A DNA stretch of 64,000 nucleotides from contig CM072512.1 of NCBI GenBank assembly GCA_036898135.1, forward strand, positions 18,659,118-18,723,117, written 5' to 3'. The notes under the pieces were generated by a model, which saw only the letters and a program-made list of their open reading frames with translations, ran no database searches and was not told the origin of the DNA. The position numbers and the translations under genes were made by a program. Source of the stretch: Oncomelania hupensis. Its lineage: Eukaryota > Mollusca > Gastropoda > Littorinimorpha > Pomatiopsidae. Positions 18,450 to 31,670 of this stretch are shown here, piece by piece. Within the stretch, counting starts at the first letter, position 1, and each line of letters starts with the position of its first letter.

Positions 18450-21400
18450 CCGTTCGAGGGTTGTGTTCGTGTTTCTGTGTTTGACTAGTCCTTTGTTGCA
18501 AGTGGAGTGATAGTATCGCGGGTTGTATGGTTAATCGATTTAATCAATTTTGTTATTTGACATGCAAATGTTTGGTGTTTGTCAAAGCATTGGAATACGC
18601 TCGTCGGACAGGACGCATGGGAAACATCGTTAGTTAGTTCGTACACTGGACTATTGCCGTAATTACTGTCTTATTTGGATATTAAATCCACGCACTATAG
18701 AATGTTCAGTACGTGAGGACTTTGAATTCCTTGACTTCTATATAATTAACCCAAAAGTTTTAAAATGTGGATTTCAAGGCAAATAGATTGCGTCTACGTT
18801 TATATTGGTAATGTCTTTTCACGCATAAAGAAAATAAAAACGTGGTGGGCCGGGTTCGTATCGAAAATGTAAAGGAAGTTTAATAATGACAACTCATTAC
18901 GGTCTTTCTTGGATATTCTTCCTCAGTTGTACTATTTTTTTTATTTAAGAACTCACTCCCTTGCGTCTAAATGCAATATCGGAATGGTCTGCTTTAATGC
19001 AGGAAACAGTTTGTATAAAATTACATTTAAAAAGTAATGTAAACTAATAATAGTAGCCTGTTGATAATTCTTGGATCTTTCCTCAACTTCCACCAAAAGC
19101 TTCCAAAACTTAAGCGACGTTTAATTTTTTTAATTTTTTTTAAATAATAAAGCAAATATTTTATAACGTCTAAATTTGTATCGGGAATGTTCCTATTTGT
19201 CCTGATGGAGAAAGTAAGGAAACTTCACCATTTGAAATGTTTAGCAACCTGGATGGAGGCAGCCGAAACAGAGCCTAACACTAACACTTAGTTCTTCGTA
19301 ACGCTTGGAGAAGAAGCTAAGATTGGCCCTTGCCTGCCCAGGTCGGTCTGGTCTTTGGGGGAAGAGGCCTTAGCTCTGTTACTGTAGGGATGTTGTTAGC
19401 GGTTTGTGCGATGGGAAAATATTGATAGTTATTTTGTTTGTAATCGTTACTGTGGTTTGTAAATAACGTTTCCTTTGTGCAATGGGGAAAAGAAAAGGTG
19501 GTTTTAATTTTGGCGGTTTGATTTACCCCGTTTTGTTTATAAAGAAAAAGTCCATGGGGAGGTCAAAAGTTGTGTTGTACACCATATAGTAAAGCGCTCT
19601 CGTATTTTCAAACGGGACTGCAGTACGACACAATTCTTAATAAACGCAATATTGCAATGGTTAAGGGTGTAATACGCGATGAGCCAGCCTAATATTGTAT
19701 AGCTAAGTTTATGGAACATAAAAGACCCGCATGGACGTTGTCGCCATTTTTTTTTTAATCGCAAATTATGGATAAATTAAGTTCATCCGGTGACATTAAG
19801 GCTCAGGACTCGTCTTTGTTTTATAATATTCACTGATTAGTAGTTGATTGAACTGATGATTTATAGATGGTTTATAACTCCAGTCACGTGGTTATATTTG
19901 TCATATGGGTTCTCTTGTCTTTTATCGGACATGACACCTTGGACAACTTCCTTTATCCAATAATGGGTTTCCCATCGTTGGAATAGACAGGCCTGTACAA
20001 TACTGCTAAATCTGTTTACACGACGGGGCTTCCGTGCTGAAAGGTTTCCTCGTAACATTCCTTCCCTTTATGATTACTTTACGTTTCACATCAGGTGGAA
20101 TAAAATCGCGAACAAGGAATAGGCTGTGTTTGGGCGCAACAAGGCTGTTGTGGAATGACTGATTGTAGATCATCTGTAGATCTGGGTATGCTACAAGCAA
20201 GAGCCAGGAGGTATGATGTCTCTGCGGGCCTTGCTCCGCGGTATTCTATTTTTGCTCTGGAAAGAGATGGTGAGGGTGAAAGGACAAAACGAAATTAAGG
20301 ATGCACGTGAGCATCACGTTGGATGTGTGATGGCTATGAATAACTTGTTGAGGGCACTTTTATCTGGCTTTTACTAGAAAGTCGGCGGACATTTTGAATG
20401 AAATGATCATGTGCAATGTGTTGAACAGAACACAACAAGCCTACGTGCGAATTCGACGTAATCCGCTGTATAATCATTATTGCATAACCTTATCGCAAAC
20501 TGTTCCTTAAAATAGGAACACGTGCTACCAATTTAGACATTCGTCATCGATGATGAACTGCCTTGTCTAGAGCCAGACAACTTTTTTTTAATTTTCTGGA
20601 ACAAAGCTTTGGTTTGACAAGAAAACAAACTGTGTAGGGTAAATTATGATTTTCTATGAATGACTGAGGATATCATCTTATGACTGATGTATTGGAAGTT
20701 TCACCCATGATGGCATCAATATGCACACGTAAGCCACCATTCACCATTGCGACGTTGCTGCGGTTAAAACAACTTCAACTCCGCATCATAGCGATTTGGG
20801 CCCTGCATATTCCTTGCATAGGGCAAAGCGCAGGGGCGAAGGCGGGGTTTTGAAGACGGCATTTTGTTTGTAGAGATAACTGGGCAAAATGACATCCTTG
20901 TGTATTTTAAGGAAATGCGTTCTCTGGGTGCCTGCCTGTTTATTCTGCATTTATGTTAGCGCGCTTGTTACTCTAATCTCGGCCCTGTGTGAATCTTTCC
21001 TCTTGCTCACGTAGGCCTGTCCCTCAACACCCTATGCACATCTTTTCCTTTACCCCTCTAGACTTTCGCTCTACTCTCTCTCTCATTCCACTCATCTTAC
21101 GCTTCGCGTCCAATCTCAAGTCTCTACATCCCCATTAGTTCGACATCACCTTCCTCTCTCACGTTCGCCATCCTCCATCTTCCCCGACCCCTTGGTTCGT
21201 AAACTTGATTTCTAGCTGTCTATGATCATCTATACACAGTTTATATTGGGTTCTTTTGAACTGCTCCAGTCGAACTTGCATCAATGATGAAGCAGGGGAT
21301 CGTTATTCATAGATAAGAGTTTTTGTCCCTCTTCTGTCTAGTCTGTAGGCCCATTTATGTCTGGTCTGTCTGCCATTGTTCTGTCTGTTTATTTATTTAT

Positions 21401-21729
21401 TAATCCATTCCTCCATTCCTTTGCAGGCGTTTCTTCGACTGAAGCTGTTCTCACATGAAAGAAGAATACCCGGAACGGGTGTATTGCTATTGATTTATAT
21501 TATCATTACTGGGAATAACTTTATGAAAACTGAGAAAGCCAGTTTCGTGCTACCGTTGACACAATCACAGCGTTATGGCTGGGAGGGAAACATTGGAGGT
21601 AGTGTTTACTTCTTAAAGTTGCAAAGTGCGGGATACAGGAATAAATACTTAATTCTTTTATTCACTTTTACCTCTCTTTTTTTTTCTCTCTGTCTTTGCT
21701 CTCTGCTTCGGTTCATTTTTGTGTGTCTT

Positions 21730-21730
<1 letters not shown>
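18450..21730. other. Non-coding stretch, no gene recognised
   Basis: AT-rich unique sequence. No ORF shows domain similarity (for example 19861-20058 and 20006-20200 are unremarkable), and no inverted or tandem repeat of note was seen. Confidence 0.45.

Positions 21731-21824
<94 letters not shown>
21731..21824. repeat. (GTCT)n(TC)n compound microsatellite
   Basis: Six GTCT units run into about 35 TC units, then a TCGC run to 21842 and CT-rich sequence to about 22090. Confidence 0.96.
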
Positions 21825-21827
<3 letters not shown>

Positions 21828-22381
21828 GCTCGCTCGCTCGCTCTCCCTCTATTATTTCTGGCATCTTTCTTCCATCCCCTTTCTTTCTTGTTCTTTTTCC
21901 TTTGCGCCCGTCTTTCTCTAATTGCCTTTGCGTCCTTGTTCTTTCTATCTTTCTTTCTTTTCATTTCTTTCTTCTTCTCCTTTTTCCTTCCACCTTGTAT
22001 TAATGCCTTTGGGCGTTTGATTCTTGGACCTTTTATTTCTCTCTTGTGCTTTTTTTTTTCTTTCCTCTTTCTAGTCCTAATGCTCTCTCTTTAAATTACT
22101 GCCCGAAAACAAGATGAAATGGTACCGCGGAGACTAGTGTCCTATGCCATGCCCTCACTCAAAGCAAACTGAACACAATTTCGATTTTATCGACTTGGTG
22201 GGCGAGCACTTACCTAAATGCATGTAGGTGAACGGGGTGTGAGACGAACATGCATTAGGTTTGTAGTTGTTGTTTTTTTATCCCTACTGTTTCCTAGTGA
22301 TCTATGTTCCTTCTCTGCATTCCTGCGATTGTCTTTCCTTTTTTTTTCCATTAGAAGAATCCATCTATCTTGCTGTAACAA

Positions 22382-22590
22382 AATCCTATCCTATCCTATC
22401 CTATTCCGTAACTCGGAGGTCGTAGGGGCACCACAGATCATCGTTTAACCAGCATACTCCATTTTTCCCTGTCCTCAGCAACCCTGATTGTTTCGCTCAG
22501 TGTCAAACCAGTCCATTCTCGAATGTTGTCCTCCCACCTCTTTTTCGGTCTCCCTCTTCTTCTACCTCCTTGCACTGTGCACGTAGATAA
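22382..22590 (-). mobile_element. LINE 3'-end fragment (minus)
   Basis: On the minus strand it reads the LINE C-terminus (REWTGLTLSE-like, then the AGGACAG and GGTTAAACGATGAT codons) and ends in four TAGGA tail units, seen on plus as CCTATCCTATCCTAT. It matches the copies near 31, 54.3, 54.9 and 56.7 kb. It is truncated at about 22590 (GCACTGTGCAC). Confidence 0.83.
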
Positions 22591-22824
22591 TTTAGTTCGT
22601 GAGACGAACCTGCATCAAGTTTCTATGTTTCTGGGGGTTTTATGTTTAGCTCATCGGTTTTCCATGGATCCAAGTCGCTCTGCTAAATTCCTCCCTTCCT
22701 CGAAACTTTCCACCGATCTTCACGACCAAACTGCCAGTAGGTGACTAGGCCACGAACATGCCGTATTTTTTCTAGGTTTTCTTCGATTGGCTTGTTCTTG
22801 TACAAATTGCCTTGAAAATACACG

Positions 22825-22854
22825 TATGTTGAATTAAGCGCTATAGAAGTTTCT

Positions 22855-22898
<44 letters not shown>
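22825..22898. repeat. SINE-tail-like motif plus (ATC)n
   Basis: GAATTAAGCGCTATAGAAG (22830-22850 region) is followed directly by about 14 ATC units. The AAGCGCTnTAnAAG motif also occurs near 1628. It resembles the 3' end of many tRNA SINEs, with the trinucleotide run as the tail. The sequence upstream to about 22660 may be the body, but no tRNA head was found. Confidence 0.5.
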
Positions 22899-25065
22899 TG
22901 TCATCAATGTTGTTTGTAGCAGCATACGACAAATTCTGTGCATATTCTTAAACAAAGAGATTTAGAAACAAACATGCTGGTGTGGTGTCTGGCTATCTCC
23001 AAGAAGGCAAACTAGAAGGAACCGGTTCTTTTCCAGACGATGCAATGACAGTATTAGCCTATATATTATTACGTCTAACAGCCGCTGATTCCAAAATAAC
23101 TACCACGCTGAAATTGACACTACCCGCATTGAGTGCCATCTCCAAGCGGTTCAGTTCAAGAGTTCAATATGGTCTCTCAGCGCTCCAAAAGGTTCGTTCA
23201 TAAGCGCATTCGAATCAGTGGAGATGCACTTTAAACGCGTGCTTCGGGGACGCATGGCCTCATCAGTATCGAGTATTACCATTTGGCAAGTGCAAAGGCA
23301 TTTTAAAAAATTGGGTTTTTAGTAGGCATGTCCCTTTAGAGTCTGTACTTTGTTTGGTCCATCCTTCCAACTATCCATTGTTTTCACATACTGTATTTAT
23401 TTGAACAAGTCTTGGGTCTATCCAGTGGGTCCGTTCTTCTATCAGGTTATCCATCTTTTTTCAAGATTCTTCTGCCTTCTACCTATCCATACTGTGTAAT
23501 GGGACACTCCGTGTTGCCAGGGCCTTGTCTTGGGTCCAGCCAATGTTTGCAGAGTGTCCCAGCTTCCGTCGTGCTGACGACACTTACGGCGCAGTGTGAA
23601 GTGACCCAGTGTTTGTGAGCTCGCTCTTCTCCTCGCCCCTGATACCTGATAAGGAAATACTTGTCGCTGTACGAAGCAGTGAGCTGTTCCTTTCTGGAAC
23701 GACACATTCTTTTTTTTTAAATAAAAATAAATGCAAACGTACATAAGACATTGAGAACACACAGCACGATATAAATTTGAGTTGGAACCGATGCCATAGA
23801 TATCGGATGGAAATTAGAATGTGAATGAGGATTATTTATTTTCACCGCTCCAATTTTGAGACAATTATAATTATGGTTAAGAGTAACTCAGTGTTCTTTT
23901 GCGCAAGCTTGCAGGGTCGATCGAATTAGAGGCCAGGTTTAGGAGATATATATCTCAGCCTTAATGGAATTTTGTGTTAGCAGGAATACAACTCTTGCCT
24001 TAGAAAGGCGGTGAGGTGGTAAAGCGGTTTGAAGCAAGACGATAGAAGATAGAACGCTTATTCTAGCTATTGAAACGGAAATATTCATTGATCCTAAATG
24101 TAATCTAATCTTGCTATTGCGATTTAAGCAAACGAAACGAAATAAGACTTTTTCACTTCCTGGTCGTGAATTCAAGATTCCAGTTGTAGGAAAAAGCTCT
24201 TCCTTTTGGTGTGCAACGTCCTCAAGCCAGTTGAGTTGCAAAAGAAGACGTTGCACTTCTCAGAGGCCTTGTCAATTTCTCAAGTTTAAAATTTGAGAAT
24301 TTGGTTTTGCTTAAAGAAACTAACTTATTCCGCTGCTATTACCTCTTCCTCCTCCTCCTACTTCTTCTCCTCTTCCTTCTTCTTCTTCGTCTGTCTCTCT
24401 TTCTCTCTTCTCTCTCTGTTTCTCGCTGTCTCTCTCTCTGTTAACTCAAGCTCTTTACCTCACTCATCCACTCATCACTCACTTAAGCTCTTGGTAGAAG
24501 ACTGTTTGGATAAAAGTGTAATCAAGAAGAAAGTTCGGACTTTGAACAAGGACGCTCAACTAGGCGACAAACAAAAAACATTGAAATAAAAATAATGTAT
24601 AGCTCTCAGTGGGTACCAAGAGTTTTCTCAGATTTATGATATGTCCCGAGTCGTATTAAACTCTATCTCGTCTCTAAGCTCCAGTGTTTCGTTGGAAAAA
24701 AAGTTGGACTTGGCGAACTAGTTGGCTTTTTTGCGGAAGACTTGAACCATTTGGATGCATGACTTGTACAATTGTAATGCTGTCAAATTAAAATGCGTAC
24801 GAACTCTTTTTTTTTCTATGACGGCGTCTGAAAGAGCCTCGGGATTTGTATGTAAAGCTTGTGTTACTGTAAGTCCTCTGTTAAAACAGTTTTGCTTCCA
24901 AGGGATTTGTAAATTCCTAGCACTTTCCTTTTGCCAGTCAGTGATTCTTCTTGACGACGCAACACTCTCGTGCCTGGAGTCCATCGAATTCCGAACAGAA
25001 AACATAATTATGGGTTGTAAAAACGTTGCCCTTTTCAGGACTGTAGAAATTCAAGGGTCCTGTAG
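22899..25065. other. Non-coding stretch, no gene recognised
   Basis: CT-rich patches at 24340-24440. ORFs such as 23939-24256 and 24755-25078 lack domains or compositional support. Confidence 0.45.
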
Positions 25066-25070
25066 AACTG

Positions 25071-26596
25071 TGTCATGAACCGAGCAGTTTACCCTGCCCA
25101 TTGACTATTTAGCCATGTGTAGTATTTGTAACAGTAGAGAGTTAGTATAGTACAGAGCAGCAATTAAACCACACACAGCGAGCGAGCCACCCACATAGCA
25201 GTGAGTCAGCACTTGAGCTTTGAATCGGACCGTTTTAACCAATCAGAGCAGGCTCAGTGGGTAGAGCAGTATTGACTGTGTCAGAGCCTAACACAGTTTG
25301 AATCAGTCGTGTGTGAGACGAGGTAGAGTCAACATCTCCACAGCTAGAGAAATCTCTACACTCATAGACCAGGAAGCAGGACTTTGAAATCTTAGACTTC
25401 TCTCAAGTCATCACGGGCCTGAACTTGTCAAACAGGTAAATGAACACCCTTCTGTTTCATCGTGATATATTTATATTATTGTTGAAATTATATTTGTGGA
25501 ATTTGCTATGCATAAATGTGAATTATTAATCCGAATTTGCCGTACCACGTGGAAGAGCCGAGCACGAGGCGAAACACGACCGGTTGCGCCGCCATGTTGT
25601 ATCCCGTACGGAACCACTGTTGTTTAACTTATATGTATGTTTGCAGACCAGTGGCTGTACCACTGAATGTTTATATTATTATTAATTCTGTATGTGTATA
25701 GTTAGCCACGTTTGATATTTATGTATGTATAGGAATTTAGAGTGAGATTCCAGCGGAACCCGGAAGTAGCAGAATGTTCGTCGCTTATGTATAGAGATGT
25801 GGAGCTATCACTGAGGGCTACTTGGCTTTCAGTGAGACGCTCTGCACAAACCGATTATTCAGGGTTGTGCAGAATTTCGTCTCTTATATTACAGACGAGC
25901 AGGCGAGCTATCCCGAGCTATCCCGAGCTATCCTGTGCACCCCCCTCCACAGAAACGACTAGTTGGTTGAGGAGACTCTGCCGCACAAGCCGGAAAGAGC
26001 TACCTTGAAAAACACCCTGGCAGACCCCACAGCGTGGCAAGGGAACCCAACTACACAACGACAAAGGTGTCCCAAGAGCTACCTCACAGAAGGACTTCGA
26101 CCGCACCATCAGAAAGTTAAGTGTATTCTCCGAAAGTGCACTTAAACTGATCATAGCAGGACCACAGTAGTCCAACTCTTCAGAAACTGTAAAACGGACC
26201 ACAGTAGTCCAAATCTACATGACATATACTAGCAAGTGCCCGAGGAAGAAATAACAGCTGCCTAGACTATCAGCGATCGAACTATTAGCATTGAAAGAGA
26301 CATTTTAAGTTAGATTAGTACTTAGAGAATTTTGTATAGAGTAGAAGAAATAAATGTGTGATTTTAACTGTTATCAAGTGGCTGGACTACATATGATTCA
26401 TAGCCGTGTGAAAGCTAGTGTGACAGTAATCTTTTACCATTTTTCTATCTATCTCTGTACCCCAACCTTAACACAGAACGAGCTAAACAAATAAATTTAT
26501 TAAAGTAATTCATAGGGTGACTTACTAGCAGTTCCCACCGAATAAACGTGAGGGTCCATAATTCCATTGTGCAGAGCCCATAAACCCCACGTGACA
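25071..26596 (+). mobile_element. Solo LTR, copy B (plus orientation)
   Basis: It begins TGTCATGAACC and ends CACGTGACA (1526 bp), flanked by a perfect 5-bp target duplication AACTG at 25066-25070 and 26597-26601. It aligns along its length with the minus-strand block 3527-5058. An AATAAA lies near 26490. No internal retroviral domain adjoins, so it is a solo LTR of a Gypsy- or BEL-type element with 5-bp duplication. The ORF 25742-26008 lies inside it and is not conserved as protein in copy A (frame changes), so it is not a gene. Confidence 0.88.
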
Positions 26597-26601
26597 AACT
26601 G

Positions 26602-28919
26602 TACAATTCAATTTCAGTTCAGTGTTGTAATGTAACGTCTTTTCATAACAATTTGATTTTAGACAACCATAACAAAGAAACAAACAAACAGACAGAAATT
26701 GTTACTTATAGTAACTTAAATAAATAAATAAGGTTCTGAAAATGACATGCGTTATGTCCTGTAACATCGAACTATATATAATGTCTCTAATATCGTCTTG
26801 TGCAGATAAAATAATTCCAATTTCTTTGTACAGTGCTGTTAAAACGGAACAATAAAATAATATAATTATGTTGTACGGAAATAGTCCCAGCACATATGCA
26901 AGTAACATTTTTCAAATACTTTTTACAAAATGAATTCAAGCGTAGCCTATATACTAATCTAGTAAAGTTCCGGAACCACTAACAATATTTACTTTGGGGA
27001 AAAAGTGGAAAAAGCCATTGTATGCAGTTGTTGATGTATGCTGAATAAAGTTGGAAAACTTCATACGACGACTCCTGCCTTGTTGCTGAGTGAACAGGTT
27101 GCGTGGATAAACGAATCCGAGTTACACTTATCAGGATTCAAGCATCGGGGCTGAATCAACTACTGATAAAAAACCAACAACGAGTGTAACAAACAGACTT
27201 AAGTCCTATATGCCTGTAAGATAACTCTCTGGTTCCACTTTCTAACCTGAAGTTAACTACTCGTGTGTTCCAGTCAATGGTTTGCTTCCCTTCGAATCAC
27301 AGCTTCAAGGCCGCAATATTGATTACACGGGATACAGGAAACGGTCCACACACAAGACCCTGAAACCGGAAATAATGTAGAGAGGTATAAGCCTTATTAT
27401 CTGAATCGCAAAACTCAGCAAAACGTATATGAATTATTGTCAAAGTTAAATGGCTGTTTGCCAATTTTTTTGGGCGGCAGTAAACCTTTCCCTCTTGGGT
27501 GTGATATTTCTTTCAGCTTGTCGGAAGCTGAGCTTTTCCCTTTTCCTCCAAGCGTTTATGAGCTTGTTTGAAAAGATTAAGATAACTGGTTTTCTTCCTT
27601 TCTAGCTCTTCCTTCTTTATTTTCTTTCCTTCTTTGTTTGGTTCTTCCTTCCTTCATTCCTCATCCTCCTCCTTTTTCATTTTCGTCTTCATTCTCCTGG
27701 CGACACATTACAACTTCGTCAAGAGAAAGATTGTTCTACCTCTTCTTCCTTGGGTGCCGAAGTTGCAGCTTTGGTTAAAAAAAAAAAAACACCGATTCAG
27801 GAGGTTTAATTTGCCACGAACAGGTTCAAGTACGTTACAATATGACAGCGAAGGCCGAGTAAAGTTTCAGTATAACTGAGACTTGTGTGGTCGGGTTTAG
27901 GTTTGTTCGTTAACTCGATCATAACAAACAAAACTTCAGTATTCTAGTCACCGTTAAAAGTTCTAGAAACACAGAAAGCGAAATGAGTAGATGCTTGCAC
28001 GGTCTGTTCTCTGGGTCGAGGGCAAATGGAAAGCGGAGTCGGAGCGTAGGGTAACGTAATGAATAAATCTCCGTCTACGCTGCTTTGGGGTATCTAGTGA
28101 CTGTACGGGGCTGCTGCTGGGTCATATTAAAGCACCCAGAGATAACAGTGCACTGTCATTTAAAAGCAGGCCTGTTCCACTTTCGAGTTCAGTACCTCGT
28201 TGGAGCTCCGCAGTTGCTGGCAGGGCATGACATACGTTTTGCTATAGTTTAGTATATCCTCTTACACACAGGCGGACCGTTTTTCATCGACGGCGAGAAG
28301 CCTCGAGGAAGTTCCACTTCCGAGAAACGCTGTTGAGAAGGAGCCGTGAAAATGGAACGCTTGTCTGGTTGATGACAGCACTGCACGTTGATTCGTGTGG
28401 GTCAGCGGGAAGGCGCTTCTTCTCAATTATTTTTTTGGAACTTTAAAGAGAAACGATGTTGCGTATTGCTTATTGGTTGGACGATACTGCGCCACTGCTG
28501 GTGGTTGTCGTCTTGTTGAACCATGGCTGGTGCTCGCAGTTCTACGATAATTGGTGCATGTAGAGCAAGACCCAATGAGTGAAGTTTAGTTTGGTAGTGG
28601 TCCATATTTCATCTTCTCAAATCGTTTTCTTTCTTGCCCTCGCTGGATACAACCCTGAGTATCCAAAGCTTGCTGAATCCCACTACACCTTTTGAATCAG
28701 AAACCAACAGTCACGGATACTCCCGTTTGAGTTGGGTTCCAATCACTGCTGACCTCGCTTCTCTGATGTCTTCGCATTTGTCTCTTCTTGCATTGTCTGT
28801 CTTGTCGCTGTTCTTCTTTTCTTCTATTTCGCATCGTTTATATTTTTTTTAAATCTGTTTAAAATGATTCATATTATTCTTGCACTTTCTCTTTTGTCTG
28901 TCCATTTGTCTGCCCGTAT
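26602..28919. other. Non-coding stretch, no gene recognised
   Basis: AT-rich, with a poly-A patch at 27778-27789 and T/C-rich sequence at 27590-27700. Nothing coding is supported. Confidence 0.45.
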
Positions 28920-28992
28920 TTCTTCTTCTTCTTCTTCTTCTTCTTCTTCTTCTTCTTCTTCTTCTTCTTCTTCTTCTTCTTCTTCTTCTTCT
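28920..28992. repeat. (TTC)n microsatellite
   Basis: About 24 uninterrupted TTC units; a second, decayed TTC-rich run lies at 29105-29160. Confidence 0.97.
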
Positions 28993-30924
28993 TTATCTTA
29001 TGTTATTGTCTTTTTTTTTAATTTTCAGTCTCAAATTAATAGTTTCTTCGTCGTCCTTTAAAAAAAATTAAAATGTGTGTTGTGGTTTTGGGTCTAACAT
29101 GTGTCTTCTTCTTCCTCCTTCTTCTTCTTCTTCCATTTCCTTTGCCTTCTTCTTATCCTCCGTCTTCTGCATTGTTAAAATTAATAGGCTCTCTGTCAGC
29201 CTCCCTGACTGTCTGAAGTGGGCACTGCAAATTTGATCTAGCGTTGACCTGCCAGGAACTGTCCTTTACTCGGGTCGGGCAGGTCATTCTGAACCGAGGT
29301 GTGAGTATAGTAGGGTTAAGAGGGGTAGAAAGGGAAGAAAAAGGAATGACGAAGAAGAGGAAAACGATGAGGTATATAATGTTAGCAGATGTGTCGGTAT
29401 GTGTCAGATCTTCCCAAGCCCCATTATCAATGGCGTGTCAGTTTTGAAAGATCACTGCTCAGTGAATCCAGTCCTGACTCGTTAAAACATCTAGGACCAC
29501 CATCTCTCTCTCTCTCTCTCTCTCTCTCGCTCTCTCATCTCTGTGGCGCATGCGCACCTTGCTGCCACTATTTGGCTGCAGCTGCAACAGTGCGGACAGC
29601 TCCAAGCGTTCTGAGTATCGGAAATGAATCGACGAGAGTCGCGACTGTATTACTCCTAGCTTTTGGAATGATTGCTCTCGGATACTCAGTTTGGGAGGAT
29701 TGAGGCGGGAAAGTGAAGCTGCATCCTGAGTACGGAGAGTCTGCTGAGGTTTGAGGCCTTGAACTGTATCATAACAATCGGGAGGCTCAGATATCCAGGC
29801 TGACTGAAGCTGGAGAAGAGAGGCGATGTGGAGGTATTGGACTGGATTTCTGTGTTATCCAGCCTGACACAAAGCCTTTCGGTGATACGATTAAAACTGC
29901 TGCAGCGGCTGCGCTAGAAAAGAAAATGAAGAACGCTGACGTATGACGACACTTTCAGTAGAAGCAGCATCAGCATGTTCATGCATAAAGAGCTGGTGTG
30001 TTTTTTGTTTGTTTTTAAATTATTTATTTCTTTATTTGTTTTCGTTAGGAGGGGTGGTCCTTGGGAAAGAAATCTAACATTTGAAGACACTTGCAGTAGT
30101 AGCAGCAGCAGGTCCATTCTTAAAATGTTAAAGATTTTGGGTGGGTGGGTGTGCGCAGAGATGATCCCTGGTGGAGCGATTGGACAAATATGTTATCCAT
30201 GCGAATGAATTTAAGGTCGTCTGTTTTTCATATGAAAGTATGACAACCAAAGCTACGCGCCATCCCGAACATTTGCTAAAATATTAAGAACCACAAACCA
30301 TTGTTAATGCAATTTGAATTATGACTGAACACAATAGAGAATTTTTAAAAAAAAATTAGAGCAGTAGTGGATCATTAGTCGTGTCGAATATATGAATACT
30401 GAATATTCAAAAATTCCAGCAAGAGACAAGGACATTGGTAAGTAAGACACATTATACATTATTGCAATTTGTTTTAGTACTGTCGGCACAGCGTGTCTTA
30501 ATTTCTCTGTTTGAGATAATCAAGTGTTCTTGAATTTTGAATCTTTATTATTGCCAATTAGATTTCTACTTTCAGAATGAATTCTAAAGTTGACTGCCGT
30601 TGTATATAAACTGATGAGGTATGAAGCGTGTGGTTGTAGAAATGTTAATTAGTTCAGATGAACAAAGCTGCTAAATCGGTACCACCATTAAGTCATGTTA
30701 GTCTGGAACATAGCTTTACTTAGCTTATTTCTATTTGTAACTGACTTTTGCGGTGTTGAATGTACTTAATTGCATAAAAGATGATTATTTGAGGATAGTA
30801 AAAGTATTCGAACATTAAAAAAGCGTTGTATTAACAGACATATATACCTAACACGTACACTTGTCTATTTGTGACTACGAACAAAATAGTTAAAAACCTG
30901 TAATACGAAAATAGCGAAACAATT
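28993..30924. other. Non-coding stretch, no gene recognised
   Basis: Contains a (TC)n run at 29503-29538. Frames between 29570 and 29950 contain stops and resemble no family known to me. The rest is AT-rich. Confidence 0.45.
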
Positions 30925-31670
30925 ATAAATGGTTCTGAATCGGCTTGACACCACACCCGGAGCTTTTGGAATGGAAATAAGTGCAGAGAAGCCCAAAATG
31001 ATGACCCAACAACACCAATGGCATCAACACGGACATCGAAGTCCAAGCCCAATCCCTCAACACGATGAATAGCTTCAAATATTTAGGAGCCATTGTATCA
31101 GACAATGGGTCCCGACAGGAAGTCCTCTCCAATATCGCACAAACAACTGCTGCCCTGACAAGGTTGAAGTCCATTTGGAAAGACAGGACCATCAGTCTAC
31201 ATTCCAAGGTAAGGCTGCTGCGCTCCCTTGTCATCTTCATTTTCTTATACGCTTGCGAAACATGGACCCTCACAGCAGGCCTACAACGAAGAATACAAAG
31301 CTTGAAGATGAGGAGACTTCTGGGTATTTCCTAAATCCAGCATATCACCAACGACGACGTCCGACAAACCATCGTACAAGCCATTGGACAACACGATGAC
31401 TTGCTCACAGTGGTGAAGAAACGGAAACTCCGATGGTATGGCCACGCCACGTTAGAGCATCAGGCCTTGCAAGGACCATCCTGCAAGGCACGGTGGAAGG
31501 AGGCAGAAGAAGAGGGAGACAAAAAAAAGAGGTGGGAGGGCAACAGTCGGGAATGGATTGGCTTGACATTGAGCGATGTCATGAGGGTTGCTGAGGACAG
31601 AGAAAGATGGAGTATGCTGGTTAAACGATCATCTGCGGTGCCCCAACGACTTTCGTGTTATAGGATAGGA
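30925..31670 (+). mobile_element. LINE 3' fragment encoding RT C-terminus
   Basis: Frames 31065-31334 and 31401-31673, broken by a frameshift near 31330, encode the C-terminal part of a non-LTR retrotransposon reverse transcriptase. Visible motifs are FKYLGAIVSDNGS, SKVRLLRSLVI, YACETWTL, KKRKLRWYGH and REWIGLTLS. The family resembles the jockey/RTE-like elements abundant in invertebrates (often listed as craniofacial-development-protein-like); the clade is uncertain. Upstream of 31065 the match continues in another frame (an EISAEK-like region near 30970). The coding end runs straight into the GGATA tail, whose TAG supplies the stop. It is 5'-truncated, without endonuclease or the RT catalytic core, and is not functional. 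Confidence 0.88.

Noticed and set aside
21376..22094. 181- and 132-codon frames
   Set aside because: Most of their length is the (GTCT)n(TC)n microsatellite and CT-rich flank; no domain.
25742..26008. 88-codon frame in solo LTR copy B
   Set aside because: Not kept as a protein frame in copy A; it is part of the LTR.
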